Source: Myxococcales bacterium (lineage in GTDB: Bacteria > Myxococcota > Myxococcia > Myxococcales > Myxococcaceae). From it: 64,000 bases of DNA. Each line of letters opens with the position of its first letter. The stretch's first letter is position 1. The position numbers were made by a program, and so were the translations under genes. Shown here piece after piece: positions 20,189-30,245 of this stretch. A model generated the notes under the pieces. That model saw nothing but the letters and a program-made list of their open reading frames with translations, made no database searches and was not told the origin of the DNA. The stretch spans positions 1-64,000 of the forward strand of contig JAUXRI010000064.1 in the NCBI GenBank assembly GCA_030681895.1. Direction: 5' to 3'.

Positions 20189-20754
20189 TGCGCGCTGGGT
20201 TGCTGGTGGTGGCGATGATGCTGGTGGGGTGCCCGAAGCGGGTGGCTCCGGCGGTGACGGGCAAGACCATTCGGCTGCTCTCCGAGACGGCCGAACGCGA
20301 GACGGCGCAGCTCACCGAGCTCCGAAAGGATCTCGAGGTCGACACCCGAGACTTCGACCGCACGCCCCACGTGGTGGCGACGGGCGAGACGCCGTTGTTC
20401 TCGGCAGAAGGCGCCGACGTGCGGCTCTACGGCGACGAGGCCGCGTCGAAGGGCTTCTCGGTCGACAACATCATCCTGCTCGAGGTGTTGGGCGCCGACG
20501 GCAAGGTGCTGCGCGCCGCCGTCATCGGGTACTCCGACCCCGTGTCACAGGGCCGCGAGACGATCGACAACCTCGGGCGCCAGGCGTTCTCGTTCGAGGC
20601 AGGCGAGCTCAACCTCGCGCCCGTGCTGCCCGAACACGGGAGCTTCAGGCTTCGCGCCACGGTGCTCGACTACTTCGGCGTCGGTAAGGTGAGCGACGTC
20701 TTCGTGCGCGTCGAGCCCAAGGCTTCGTCGTCGGACGATCTGCGCGGGCAGTAG
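20188..20754 (+). CDS. Hypothetical lipoprotein
   Basis: The 188-residue product has a standard lipoprotein leader with lipobox VAMMLVGC near residue 15. The mature chain starts with a helical segment of alternating charge (SETAERETAQLTELRKDLEV) and continues as a beta-rich domain with no family that I recognise. Its ATG shares a base with the TGA of the binding-protein gene, so the three-gene chain from 17.9 kb is probably one operon. The gene ends six bases before the stop of a convergent gene. Confidence 0.78.
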   Translation: MRAGLLVVAMMLVGCPKRVAPAVTGKTIRLLSETAERETAQLTELRKDLEVDTRDFDRTPHVVATGETPLFSAEGADVRLYGDEAASKGFSVDNIILLEVLGADGKVLRAAVIGYSDPVSQGRETIDNLGRQAFSFEAGELNLAPVLPEHGSFRLRATVLDYFGVGKVSDVFVRVEPKASSSDDLRGQ

Positions 20755-20759
20755 GTTTT

Positions 20760-22682
20760 TCAGTTCGGGTCGCAGGCGCCGTCGCACGTCTGCACGATCT
20801 GCCCGTCGTCGAAGAACGCCTTCAGCTGGCGCAACACCGACGGCTGCCCACGCACCGCCTCGTGCACTGGCGTGTTGACGAGTGGGAAGTCCGCCTTGCG
20901 GTAGTACGCGTCGGCGTCGCCCACCTTGAAGTCGAAGATCTGCAGCCCGCTCGTGGCGGGGTAGCTCTGCGTCTCGAGGCCGTACGGCACCAGCGGTGAC
21001 GGCGCGAAGACCTTCAAGCCCAGCAGGCGCGCGTGCAGCCAGCTCCCGAGGTTGGGGACCGACGAGTCCATCACGCCGATCTGCATCAAGAGGTGCTTCG
21101 GGGCGTTCCCCGGCAACGGCGCCTGCTGCAGGAACACGGCGAAGCTCGCGGGGTCGATGCGATCGAGCGGCCGCTGAATCAACGCGAGGAACTTCTGCTG
21201 CTCGAGTGGCTCGGTCACGCTCACCTCGAGGAGCTCGAAGAGTCGCTTGAAGGCCTCGGCGCGAATCATCATCGTCGTCAGCCCGGCGCCGCCGACGTTG
21301 AAGGCGAGCTTCGTGGTGATCGGGTTGAGCGCGTTCATCGTGCCCCCGAGAATGTGGCCCTGGCTGATGCCGAGGTACGCGTCGGCCTTGCCCATCACGA
21401 TCGGAACGCCGGGCGAACGCTCGAAGGCCGGCAGCGTGCCGAGCCGCTCCGCCGTCTTCGTCAGCACGAGCCAGTTCGCCATGCCCTGATGCACCCGCTC
21501 GGTGAGGCGGGTCGACTGCGTCAGCCGCCCCGTCAACGCGTCACCGACGATCGCGACGTCGCTGAACGCCATGCCCCACCACTCGGTGGCCAGCATCGTG
21601 CGCTTCACCTCGGACGCGATGCGGCGCGCGGCGCCCGAGTCGACCTCCTCGAGGTTTCCGAAGAAGCCATGGCCGTAGAGGAACATCGGCGAAGGCCCCG
21701 GGGCCGCCTCGACGGTACGCGGAATGACGCCGATGAACGGGAACGCGACGGTGCCTTCCTGCTTCACGCGGCCCTCGGCGTCGCGCACGAGCACGCACCC
21801 CGCCTGCGCGTTGTCGCTGCAGAACCTGGGGCCGGTGATGGTGCCCTTGACGATGCGGAAGGTGTCGGCCGGGCCCTGCTCGTTCACCGACGACACGACG
21901 ACGTCGGCCACGTTCGTCTCGAGCCACGCCAGCGTCAGCTCCCGCACGCGCAGCATGTCGCGCGTCGCCCACTCACGACTGCCGGTGGTGAACTCCCAGG
22001 CCAGCTGCAGCTCGGAGCGCGCGAAACCCGCCGCCTTCGCCGCCGGCACGATTCGATCTTCGAACGCGCGCGAGAGCCCTTCGAAGGCCGGGTCCCCGCT
22101 CGTCTGCTGCTCGCGCAGCCGCCGAAACCCCTCGGGCGCCGGAGCGAGCGCACCCGCTGGCGTCTTCGCGCCCGCGACGAGCACCACGTAGCGCGTCTTC
22201 TCCTTGAGGCCCCCGAAGGCGTGGAGCACCAACGCCTGCCTCGTGAAATCCGTCGCCCGGGGATCGAGATCGACGAAGTGCGCGACCGGCTCGAAGGTGG
22301 TGCCGTCGAGGAGCAGCGTGTTCGAGGTGGCCTTCGAGAGACTGCGTTCGCCGCCCTGCTCGAGCGTCACGAAACCTTCGGGCGAGAGCTCGACGCCCAG
22401 CGTCGCGACGATCGTCGGCACCATCGAGAACCCATCGAGCGGCACGTCGACCGTCACGTCGTAGCGTTTGCCGTCCTTCGAGGTCGGCGCCGCCGCCTGC
22501 CCGACCGCGATGCGAAAGCCGGTGGGCTGACGGGCATCGACGACCTGGAAGTAGTCAGACGGGTACGGCAGCAGACAGTCGGCCCCGGCGAGCAGCGGCT
22601 GGCACCCGGCGGGCACCTCGAGCGGCTTCAGCGAGGGCGTACAGCCCAGGCACAACACGACACCCACGAGGACGGCACGCAT
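20760..22682 (-). CDS. Lipase-like lipoprotein with alpha/beta-hydrolase signature
   Basis: The 640-residue product has a leader ending in lipobox VLCLGC. The first half is beta-rich. The second half looks like an alpha/beta-hydrolase: an oxyanion-type FLYGHGFFG, a nucleophile elbow of the GxSxG type (LGISQGH) and a later MDSSVPNLGSWLHA segment where the acid and His could lie. The layout resembles the large extracellular lipases of the virulence-factor lipase type. A lipase or esterase activity on the cell surface is likely, but the acid and His of the triad cannot be assigned firmly. It is probably monocistronic. Confidence 0.72.
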   Translation of the reverse strand: MRAVLVGVVLCLGCTPSLKPLEVPAGCQPLLAGADCLLPYPSDYFQVVDARQPTGFRIAVGQAAAPTSKDGKRYDVTVDVPLDGFSMVPTIVATLGVELSPEGFVTLEQGGERSLSKATSNTLLLDGTTFEPVAHFVDLDPRATDFTRQALVLHAFGGLKEKTRYVVLVAGAKTPAGALAPAPEGFRRLREQQTSGDPAFEGLSRAFEDRIVPAAKAAGFARSELQLAWEFTTGSREWATRDMLRVRELTLAWLETNVADVVVSSVNEQGPADTFRIVKGTITGPRFCSDNAQAGCVLVRDAEGRVKQEGTVAFPFIGVIPRTVEAAPGPSPMFLYGHGFFGNLEEVDSGAARRIASEVKRTMLATEWWGMAFSDVAIVGDALTGRLTQSTRLTERVHQGMANWLVLTKTAERLGTLPAFERSPGVPIVMGKADAYLGISQGHILGGTMNALNPITTKLAFNVGGAGLTTMMIRAEAFKRLFELLEVSVTEPLEQQKFLALIQRPLDRIDPASFAVFLQQAPLPGNAPKHLLMQIGVMDSSVPNLGSWLHARLLGLKVFAPSPLVPYGLETQSYPATSGLQIFDFKVGDADAYYRKADFPLVNTPVHEAVRGQPSVLRQLKAFFDDGQIVQTCDGACDPN

Positions 22683-22772
22683 GCGGCGACTCCTTGAAGG
22701 CCGCCCGCATGGCAGAGGATGAGGCAGCGCGCACGCGCGAGCCGGTTTCCAGAACCAGCTCGACGTTTCGCC

Positions 22773-23735
22773 TCAGAAGTTGAGGATGCCCGACGGCAGC
22801 CCGCTCGACGCACACTGCAGGCCGACGCAGATGTTGCAGCGGCCTCCGTTGACGGCACAGACGGCGTCTTCGGTGAGCGGCCTTGGCGGCTGGTTGTTGT
22901 TCACCACCACACCCGTGACGACCGCAGCGCCAACCGCGACGGCGGCGACGCCAGCCCAGAAGTACCATCGGCCGTAGATGGGCGTCTCGTCGACGGTGGT
23001 GGTGACGACCGGGCCCGTGGCGATCGAGGGATCTTCGTCAGGCGTCAGCTTCGTCTCGGCCGGCCGATCGCTCGTGGCGACCACCGTCGTGGTGGTGCCC
23101 GGGTTGAACTTCACGACGACCGGGTAGTCCTTGCCGGCGACGAGCGTGAGCCGCTTGATGTCGTCCTTGAAGCCCGTCTTGCGAACGTTGATCTCCGCCG
23201 CGCCCGCAGGCACCTCGAGCTCGCTGATGGGAGCCGTGCCGACGAGGCGGCCGTTCACGAACACCTGCGCTTCGGTGACGTCGCTGGTGACCGAGAGGAT
23301 GGCGTTGACCGCGGTCAGCTTCGCCTCGACGTCGACCGTCTTGCCGCTGAGGACGGTCACCTTCTTCACGAAGTCCGCGTAGCCGAGCCGGCGCACCTTC
23401 ACCGAGTGCTCACCGACGCTGAGCGTCTGCGACCCGATGGGGAAAGGCCCGACGTCCTTGTTGTCGATGGAGACGATGGCGTTCGAGAGCCCCTGCGGCA
23501 GCTTGATGTTCAGGTCGCCCTTCGACGACGCGAGCGGCGCGAGATCGTCATCGTCGACGGGCGCTGCTTTGACGGCCGGCTTGACCGCGGGCTTCGGCTT
23601 CGCAGCCGGCTTGGGCTTCGCGGCGGGTTTGGGCTTCTTCGGCGCGAGCGGCGCCAGTTCATCGTCGTCCTGGGCGAAGGACGTCTGCGAGAAACAGAAG
23701 ACCGCCAGGAGAAGCCAGGGCAGAGCGCGCGTCAT
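22773..23735 (-). CDS. PEGA-domain membrane protein
   Basis: The 320-residue product has a signal peptide (ALPWLLLAVFCFSQTSFA), a Lys/Pro/Ala-rich low-complexity segment at about residues 30-60, then several PEGA-like repeats of about 70 residues. The repeats show the pattern of VSIDNKDVGPFPIG, VFVNGRLVGTAPIS and EINVRKTGF, short beta-sheet units that bind peptidoglycan or other surface polymers. A membrane helix follows (WAGVAAVAVGAAVVTGVVV), then a Cys-rich end (CAVNGGRCNICVGLQC). It is divergent from the lipoprotein gene at 23.8 kb across about 110 bases, which would hold both promoters. Confidence 0.85.
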   Translation of the reverse strand: MTRALPWLLLAVFCFSQTSFAQDDDELAPLAPKKPKPAAKPKPAAKPKPAVKPAVKAAPVDDDDLAPLASSKGDLNIKLPQGLSNAIVSIDNKDVGPFPIGSQTLSVGEHSVKVRRLGYADFVKKVTVLSGKTVDVEAKLTAVNAILSVTSDVTEAQVFVNGRLVGTAPISELEVPAGAAEINVRKTGFKDDIKRLTLVAGKDYPVVVKFNPGTTTTVVATSDRPAETKLTPDEDPSIATGPVVTTTVDETPIYGRWYFWAGVAAVAVGAAVVTGVVVNNNQPPRPLTEDAVCAVNGGRCNICVGLQCASSGLPSGILNF

Positions 23736-23845
23736 GAAGTTGGAACTCTATTCCGGCCTCGCAGGCCAGTCGACCAGCACGCAGATGTTCTCTCGAAGCT
23801 GCAGAAACTCAAATGACGCTACGGTGCGACGCGCTTCGACGCCCG

Positions 23846-24514
23846 ATGCCGACACGACGTTCCTGGTGGCTCCTCGTTCTCTCGTCCTGCGTCCGTGCGC
23901 CGCCTGCACTGGTCCCGCTGCCCGTGCCGCCGCCCCCGCCCCCCGTCGTCATCCCCGCCGGGTGTGTCGAGCTCCAACGCGGCGCGTGGCACCACGCGAC
24001 CGATTCACGGTTTCAGTACGAGGCCGTGGACGACGGGGGCTCGCTCGAGCTGTCCGTGTTCTTCACACCTCCAGTCGACGCCGGGCGGCCCGTTCGGCGC
24101 TTCTCTCGTGACGGAGGGTTGGCCTGGCTGGTGCCCGCCCCCGATGCGGGCATCGACGACGGCCAGCTCACGCGTGACGCCGGGCCCGCGCCCATCGCCC
24201 GGCTGGCGCTCAGGCGAACGCCTACCGGCTTTGTCGGCGTGGCCAGAACTCCCGCTGACGCTGGAGGGTGTTCCTTCCCGGCGCGGATCATCGCGTGCGA
24301 GCCAGGAGCCCTGGTGCTCGAGACCCTCGCCCGCCAGCCTCGCGACTGCGCCGTCGTCAGCGACGCGGGGTGGCAGCTCCAGCGGCTGCTCAAGACGGGG
24401 TTCGACGCGGGCGCGGGGCCTTCCGACACGATGCGGCACGACCTCCCTCAGGACGGTGGGCAGGGCGCGTCGAACGATGGCGGTTCTGCTGCAACGCCTC
24501 CTCCCGCTCCCTGA
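23846..24514 (+). CDS. Hypothetical Pro/Asp-rich lipoprotein
   Basis: From the ATG at 23846 the product has 222 residues, with the leader RRSWWLLVLSSC as a plausible lipobox. A Pro-rich stretch (VPLPVPPPPPPVV) follows. The mature domain has repeated DAG tripeptides (PVDAGR, PDAGID, RDAGPA, FDAGAG) and no known fold. The earlier start at 23813 would put charged residues before the leader. It ends 15 bases before the next gene on the same strand, so the two probably share a transcript. DAG-rich lipoproteins of unknown role are frequent in myxobacteria. Confidence 0.65.
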   Translation: MPTRRSWWLLVLSSCVRAPPALVPLPVPPPPPPVVIPAGCVELQRGAWHHATDSRFQYEAVDDGGSLELSVFFTPPVDAGRPVRRFSRDGGLAWLVPAPDAGIDDGQLTRDAGPAPIARLALRRTPTGFVGVARTPADAGGCSFPARIIACEPGALVLETLARQPRDCAVVSDAGWQLQRLLKTGFDAGAGPSDTMRHDLPQDGGQGASNDGGSAATPPPAP

Positions 24515-24529
24515 GGGAGTGTGTGTAGG

Positions 24530-26647
24530 ATGCGCCCCATGTTCCAGCGTTGGCTCGTCGTCCTGTGCATCTGCGCAGTCAGTGGTTCCCTGTCGGCCTG
24601 CAAGGGCTGTGGCACGACGCCGATCGTCACGAAAGATCAGTGCCTCGGCGTCGAGGGGTCGAACGCTCCCGATTCGTGCGACGAGAACACCGTCTGCGGC
24701 GATCACCACGGATGCAAAGAGGTGAAGGACAAAGCCGGCCTCAAGTGCTGCGTCTTCGTCGACCGCCTGTGCACTGGCGACGCCGACTGCTGCCCGGGCC
24801 AGGGGTGCCAGACGGCCCGCTCCCCGCCGCGGTGTGGCGATCGTTTCAACGAGTGCACCACTGACGTCGACTGCGGTGACGTCGGCGATCGCGTCTGTGA
24901 AGACTGGAGCGATCCCACTGGCACCGTCACGAAGCGCTGCCGTCACAAGGCCTGCGGCGCGCTCGGTGAGTGCCCCAACGGCCAGTCCTGTTTCCAGGGT
25001 GAGTGTGTCGGCGAGTTGCCGTGCGGTGGCAGCTGTCAGGCCGGCGAAGGCTGCGTGCCCTCGGCTGGTCGCTGCCAGAACTACGCGAACCCGACCGATC
25101 GCCCCGCCGCCGCTTGCCCCATGACGTGCAACGCGGGCTTCATCGCCACCTTCGACCCCAAGCGCCAGAACGCCGGCGACAAGGCGAACATCTGGGACAC
25201 CTGCAAGCTGCCCGACGTGAAGTGCGTCTGCGCGGAGCTGCCGGGCCTGCAGTCGAACGACCTCGGCCGCTTCTCGGCACTCGCCAGCGGCACCGAGGGG
25301 CTGATGGCGTCGACGTATGACGGCAAGTACGGCGACCTCGTCGTCTATCGCTACGACACCGCGGGCACGCGCACGGGCGTCGACTACATCGACGGCGTAC
25401 CTTCCGGCCAGGTGCGGTACGGCCCCTCCGGCGCGCGCGGCGGCATCGTCGAGCCCGGCCCCGACGTCGGCCGCTACACCGACATCGCCATCAGCGGAAA
25501 CCGCGCCTACGTCAGCTACTATGACGTCACCAACGGAGACCTGAAGGTGGCCGTGCGTGAAGGCTCGACCTGGACCACCCACCGCGTCGACGGCACCACT
25601 GGCGACGTCGGCCTGTTCAGCTCTCTCGCGGTCGACTCCGATGGCTTGCCTGGCGTCGCCTACTTCATGCGCGCCGCCGAGGCGTCGTTCACCGTCTCTG
25701 ACTGCCCTGCCCCGGCTCCGACCGGCGCCCTGAAGGATCTCACCGCGCTCAAGTTCGCCCGCGCGCGCGTGCCCAACCCGACCTCTGCGGCCGACTGGAC
25801 CGTGCGCGTCGTGGCGTGCCTCGCGAAGCCGCCGCCGCCGTGTGATGGCTGCGCCAACACCTGCGCCGACACCGGCACCGGCCCGACCTGCTTGATGACC
25901 GGCATGGGCTGCATGCCTGCGTGCGACATGAACACCGAGGTCTGCGTCACCGTGAACTCGATGCCGCGCTGCGGGAAGAAGTACAACCCCAGCCAGCTCG
26001 TCGACATCCCCCTCGGCACCGGCGTCTTCGCGTCGCTCGCCTTCAACGGGAAGAACGCCGTCATCGCGTACATGCAGCGCACCGGGCCGACGGTGAATGG
26101 CCGCGTGGTGCCAGACGGCGACCTCTACGCCGTGCAGCTCGACGCCCAGAACGTGCGCAGCACGCCCGTGCTGGTCGACGGCGTCGGTGACACCGGCTAC
26201 TTCCCCGACGTGAAGATCGAGCCGTCGTCGCGGCAGGTCGCCATCGCGTTCCACGACTTCACGTCCAAGAGCCTCAAGTTCTACTTCTCGGCGCAGCTGC
26301 AGGCCGGCGTCACGCTCGAGACCATCGACAACGGCGTCGACATGGCGCGGCCCGGCGAGCAGAGCTTCGTCGGCACCGACACGGCGATCGTCTTCGGCAC
26401 GCAGCCCGGTCAGGTGTGGGCTGTCTACCAGGACGCCACGCGCGGCGATCTCAAGCTGGCGAAGCGCACCACCACGTGGACCGTGCAGCCCCCGCTGGCG
26501 ACCGAAGGCGCGGTGGGCTTCTTCGCCGACGGCGTCTACGCGAACGGCCGGGTCTGGGCGACGCACGCGAGGCTGAAGTCGAAGCTCGTCAGCGGGCAGC
26601 CCGAGCTCGACAACGGCCTCCTGCTCCAGCAAGGGCCCCAGAACTAG
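24530..26647 (+). CDS. Cys-rich lipoprotein with beta-propeller-like repeats
   Basis: The product is about 705 residues. The leader ends in lipobox GSLSAC. Residues 25-200 hold over 30 Cys in spacings such as CTGDADCCPGQGC and CTTDVDCG, which suggests disulfide-knitted modules. The rest has four or five blade-like repeats with the pattern of AYVSYYDVTNGDLKVAVREG, GRYTDIAISG and VWAVYQDATRGDLKLAKR, like a propeller. A second Cys cluster, CDGCANTCADTGTGPTC, interrupts them. GTG 24521, ATG 24530 and ATG 24539 are possible starts; 24530 follows a GAGGGAG site at a good distance. It is probably displayed on the outer surface. Its partner is not known. Confidence 0.8.
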   Translation: MRPMFQRWLVVLCICAVSGSLSACKGCGTTPIVTKDQCLGVEGSNAPDSCDENTVCGDHHGCKEVKDKAGLKCCVFVDRLCTGDADCCPGQGCQTARSPPRCGDRFNECTTDVDCGDVGDRVCEDWSDPTGTVTKRCRHKACGALGECPNGQSCFQGECVGELPCGGSCQAGEGCVPSAGRCQNYANPTDRPAAACPMTCNAGFIATFDPKRQNAGDKANIWDTCKLPDVKCVCAELPGLQSNDLGRFSALASGTEGLMASTYDGKYGDLVVYRYDTAGTRTGVDYIDGVPSGQVRYGPSGARGGIVEPGPDVGRYTDIAISGNRAYVSYYDVTNGDLKVAVREGSTWTTHRVDGTTGDVGLFSSLAVDSDGLPGVAYFMRAAEASFTVSDCPAPAPTGALKDLTALKFARARVPNPTSAADWTVRVVACLAKPPPPCDGCANTCADTGTGPTCLMTGMGCMPACDMNTEVCVTVNSMPRCGKKYNPSQLVDIPLGTGVFASLAFNGKNAVIAYMQRTGPTVNGRVVPDGDLYAVQLDAQNVRSTPVLVDGVGDTGYFPDVKIEPSSRQVAIAFHDFTSKSLKFYFSAQLQAGVTLETIDNGVDMARPGEQSFVGTDTAIVFGTQPGQVWAVYQDATRGDLKLAKRTTTWTVQPPLATEGAVGFFADGVYANGRVWATHARLKSKLVSGQPELDNGLLLQQGPQN

Positions 26648-26692
26648 CGGAGCGCCAGTGGTTCGCGCTCCTTCGCTGACGGACGAACCTGC

Positions 26693-27322
26693 ATGGTGAC
26701 GCCGAGTCAGCACCAGCTGCACCTGATCGTCGCCGCGCCGGGCGATCTGCTGCCGCGCTTCTACCCGAACGGAAAGCTCGGCGGCCTGTCTCTCGACGGT
26801 GGTTGGCCCGGCGCGCTCGGAGAGTTCGTCAAGTTGACCGTGCGCGTCCGCAAGCCGCCCCGCGAGTTCGTCTTCCAGGGGCAGGTCGCGTGGGCCAGGC
26901 GCAAGGGCTCGAAGCAGCTGGTCGAGTGCTTCGGCGTCGACTTCCAGCCCGACGACGACACCACCCTCAACCGCATGCTCGCCTTCGCGCGCAACGAGGT
27001 CTCTGCCGAGACCACCCGCCTCGAGCGCCGCATCGAGATCGAGCTGCCGATCAAGCTGCTGCACGGGAAGACGTCACGCCGGGAGCGCCTCGCCGATCTC
27101 TCGCACGGCGGCGCCTTCGTGCGCACGTGGGATCCCCTCGACGTCGACGAGGTCGTCGAGCTCGTCGTGCGGCCGCCGTCCTCCCTGTTCTCGCTTCACC
27201 TCAAGGGCCGAGTGGCCTGGGTTCGCCGGGTCGGCGATGCGTCAGGCATGGGCATCGAGTTCTTCGATCTCGACGGCTCGCTGCGGCGTGACGTCGACAG
27301 GCTGCTCGCCCGGTTGCGCTGA
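26693..27322 (+). CDS. Two-domain PilZ protein
   Basis: The 209-residue product has two PilZ-like beta-barrel halves. The first (about residues 10-85) has the strand pattern but no RxxxR or DxSxxG motif and is probably a non-binding partner. The second (about residues 105-205) has RLERR followed by ADLSHGGAFVR, which match the RxxxR and (D/N)xSxxG residues that bind cyclic-di-GMP. This is a paralogous protein type widespread in myxobacteria. It would act as a second-messenger receptor for motility or envelope processes. It follows the propeller lipoprotein after 45 bases. Confidence 0.85.
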   Translation: MVTPSQHQLHLIVAAPGDLLPRFYPNGKLGGLSLDGGWPGALGEFVKLTVRVRKPPREFVFQGQVAWARRKGSKQLVECFGVDFQPDDDTTLNRMLAFARNEVSAETTRLERRIEIELPIKLLHGKTSRRERLADLSHGGAFVRTWDPLDVDEVVELVVRPPSSLFSLHLKGRVAWVRRVGDASGMGIEFFDLDGSLRRDVDRLLARLR

Positions 27323-27573
27323 GCTGAGTCGCCGAGCGCGTCCGAGCAGGAGCGGACAGCGCCGCCCCTGCCCGGGTGCACGGTCACCGGCCCGACTTGA
27401 CGAGCCTTCGCGTGAAGTGCCGCCACGGCGGCCGCGACACAGGCCGGCGGTGCTGCTCACGCGAGGCACGCTCGACCTTCGCCACGACCGTGACCCGACT
27501 CGACCGGGGCATCAGGCAGACCTGGGCGGCGGGCGCGAAGCGAACCAGCAGGCCGAGCACGAGCGCCGTCATC
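27323..27573. other. 251-base gap between PilZ gene and recA stop
   Basis: The two flanking genes converge here. A minus-strand open frame (27384-27602) overlaps the end of recA and has a highly basic composition without family likeness, so it is not called. No convincing terminator hairpin with a T run was seen. Confidence 0.5.
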
Positions 27574-28596
<1,023 letters not shown>

Positions 28597-28943
28597 CACG
28601 CCACCCATCCCTTTCACCGCCCGTTGCTGCGCGAGACCATTCCCGTCGCAGTGCGTGGCTCCATCGCAAGCCATGTGCCGGGGCCGGCAACGGGCCAGTC
28701 GCGCGAGATGACGAGCTCGACGGCGTCTCACGGAGCGGACGTGCCCACGCGCTCCACCGGGCTCTCGAAACGTGAGAGGCGAAGTGTGGAGGCACGCGCA
28801 TGCCGATCAGAGGGCAGATCGAGTCGCACGTTGCTCTGCCTTGAACAACCGGACGGGGCGACGGCGACGAGCTTCGACGCAGGTCGAGTCGCCAGCCGAG
28901 GCGCCGTCGAACCGACTTGCCAACGAGAAGCGGTGCCCTCGAC
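28597..28943. other. recA upstream region, no gene seen (347 bases)
   Basis: This stretch lies between the recA start and the stop of the next minus-strand gene, so it must hold the recA promoter unless recA is read through from upstream. I looked for a LexA-type operator. The only partial similarity to the published myxobacterial GTTC-containing box is around 28840-28855, and it is too weak to call. Confidence 0.45.
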
Positions 28944-29432
28944 TCAGCTCGACGACGTCGTGGGTTGCGTCACGGCCAACGAGATCTCCTCGACGACGGC
29001 CGACGCATCGGCCCGATAGGCCACGTACCCGACGACCGGGCCCAGGAGCGACACGCCCACCAGCATCAGCGCCATCTCGGAAAGCGCCTCGCTCTCGGCG
29101 GCCAGCACGCCAAGGGCCAGCATCGTGAAGAGCCAGACGGCCATCGTGACGAACGGCACGAGGTGCATGCCGAGGCGGAGCTGCACCTGACTCCCCACCT
29201 CACCGGCGACGATCACGCCCTCGACGACCGGCGTGAAGCTGTTGCGGAACTGGGTGCGCCGAACGACCGAGAAGCGCAGCCCCTCGATGGTGCCTCGCAG
29301 CGGCGGCGAGCCCGGCTTCGGCCGATCGAGGGCGAAGAGCCCACCAGGCAGCGTCACCTGGCGCAGCCCGGCGATAGCCTCTTCCGCCGACAGACCCGTC
29401 TGGACGACGCGCAGCGCTCCGAGAGCGAACAT
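28944..29432 (-). CDS. Small integral membrane protein, hypothetical
   Basis: From the ATG at 29432 the product has 162 residues. The first half is soluble (RGTIEGLRFSVVRRTQFRNS), and two membrane helices follow (LVPFVTMAVWLFTMLALGVL and ALMLVGVSLLGPVVGYVAY). I know no family. The frame stays open to 29783, but that extension lies under the start of the divergent gene at 29536 and has shadow-like composition. The neighbour on the other strand also codes for a small membrane protein with a similar layout, so they may be related functionally. Confidence 0.65.
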   Translation of the reverse strand: MFALGALRVVQTGLSAEEAIAGLRQVTLPGGLFALDRPKPGSPPLRGTIEGLRFSVVRRTQFRNSFTPVVEGVIVAGEVGSQVQLRLGMHLVPFVTMAVWLFTMLALGVLAAESEALSEMALMLVGVSLLGPVVGYVAYRADASAVVEEISLAVTQPTTSSS

Positions 29433-29535
29433 GGCGGCATCGTGCTTCGTTTCGCCCCGACAGAGAATCACCTTCGCCTGCGCGCGGTGGTGTTTGCCGC
29501 TGCGTGGGCCCGCGCGGTGTGCGAAAGAACAGCGC

Positions 29536-30237
29536 ATGGCGCTCGACGGGCAGAGCCTGTTCCATCTGGCCATCGCCGTCGCAGGCGCCGTGCTCGTCTG
29601 GGCCAACCTCTGGCGCACGCTGATCTTCGTCACGCCGTCGGCCACCACGCTCGAGATCGAAGACGGCAGCCCCGACGCGCCCGTGCCCGGGTGGCTCGAA
29701 GAGACGCACACCACGCTGCGTGGGCTCGGCTTCGCCCCGGTGGGCAGCTGGCTCGAGCTGCGGCGCCTGGGCCCTGCGCGCACGTCGTGGGGCTACGTGA
29801 ACGAGACCCAGCGCGTGTTCGCGATCGTCTCTGACTCACCGCTGGTGCGCGTGAAACGAACGCCGTTGACGCCACCGGAGCCCCGCCTCGAGCGAGATGG
29901 ACCGGCGGCGCGCGTCACCTTCGTCACCGTGTCGGCGGCCTCGGGCTTCCTGCTCTCGTCGAATTTCCGACGACCGGGCGCGACGATTCCACACCGCCAC
30001 CTCTGCGCAGGCCTGCCGAACGCCTCGGCCGAGCGTCTCTTTCGCGCGCACCTGCGCCGCGTCGAGGAGCTGGGTGTTCCCGCCGGCACCTTCACGCTCG
30101 AGGGCCTGCTGGCTCACCTGCGCGACTGGCACGCCTCCGTCGGTCGCGCCGAGCTGCAGCGACAACACGCTGTAGGACTGTTGTGGACGCTCGGCGGCCT
30201 TGGCATGGTCGCAGGCCCGTTGGTGGGGCGGTTCTGA
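29536..30237 (+). CDS. Hypothetical membrane protein
   Basis: The 233-residue product has an N-terminal membrane helix (LFHLAIAVAGAVLVWANLW) and a C-terminal one (AVGLLWTLGGLGMVAGPLVG). They flank a domain of about 170 residues with SSNFRRPGATIPHRHLCAG in its centre. No family is recognised. The ATG at 29536 is used; the frame is open further upstream but reads as shadow. The thiolase gene starts nine bases after its stop, behind a GAGGGA site that overlaps the stop codon, which suggests that the two are co-transcribed. Confidence 0.75.
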   Translation: MALDGQSLFHLAIAVAGAVLVWANLWRTLIFVTPSATTLEIEDGSPDAPVPGWLEETHTTLRGLGFAPVGSWLELRRLGPARTSWGYVNETQRVFAIVSDSPLVRVKRTPLTPPEPRLERDGPAARVTFVTVSAASGFLLSSNFRRPGATIPHRHLCAGLPNASAERLFRAHLRRVEELGVPAGTFTLEGLLAHLRDWHASVGRAELQRQHAVGLLWTLGGLGMVAGPLVGRF

Positions 30238-30245
30238 GGGACGAC

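Noticed and set aside
21033..22697. Plus-strand open frame of 554 codons opposite the lipase-like lipoprotein
   Set aside because: Arg/His/Glu-rich shadow; the minus strand has a signal peptide and GxSxG motif.
24005..27064. Very long minus-strand open frame opposite the Cys-rich lipoprotein
   Set aside because: It lies antisense to a well-supported lipoprotein and PilZ gene and its composition (runs of Ala, Arg, Val, His) is that of a high-GC shadow frame.
28600..28900. Possible LexA box upstream of recA
   Set aside because: Only a partial match around 28840-28855 to a GTTC-containing box; too weak without a profile search.
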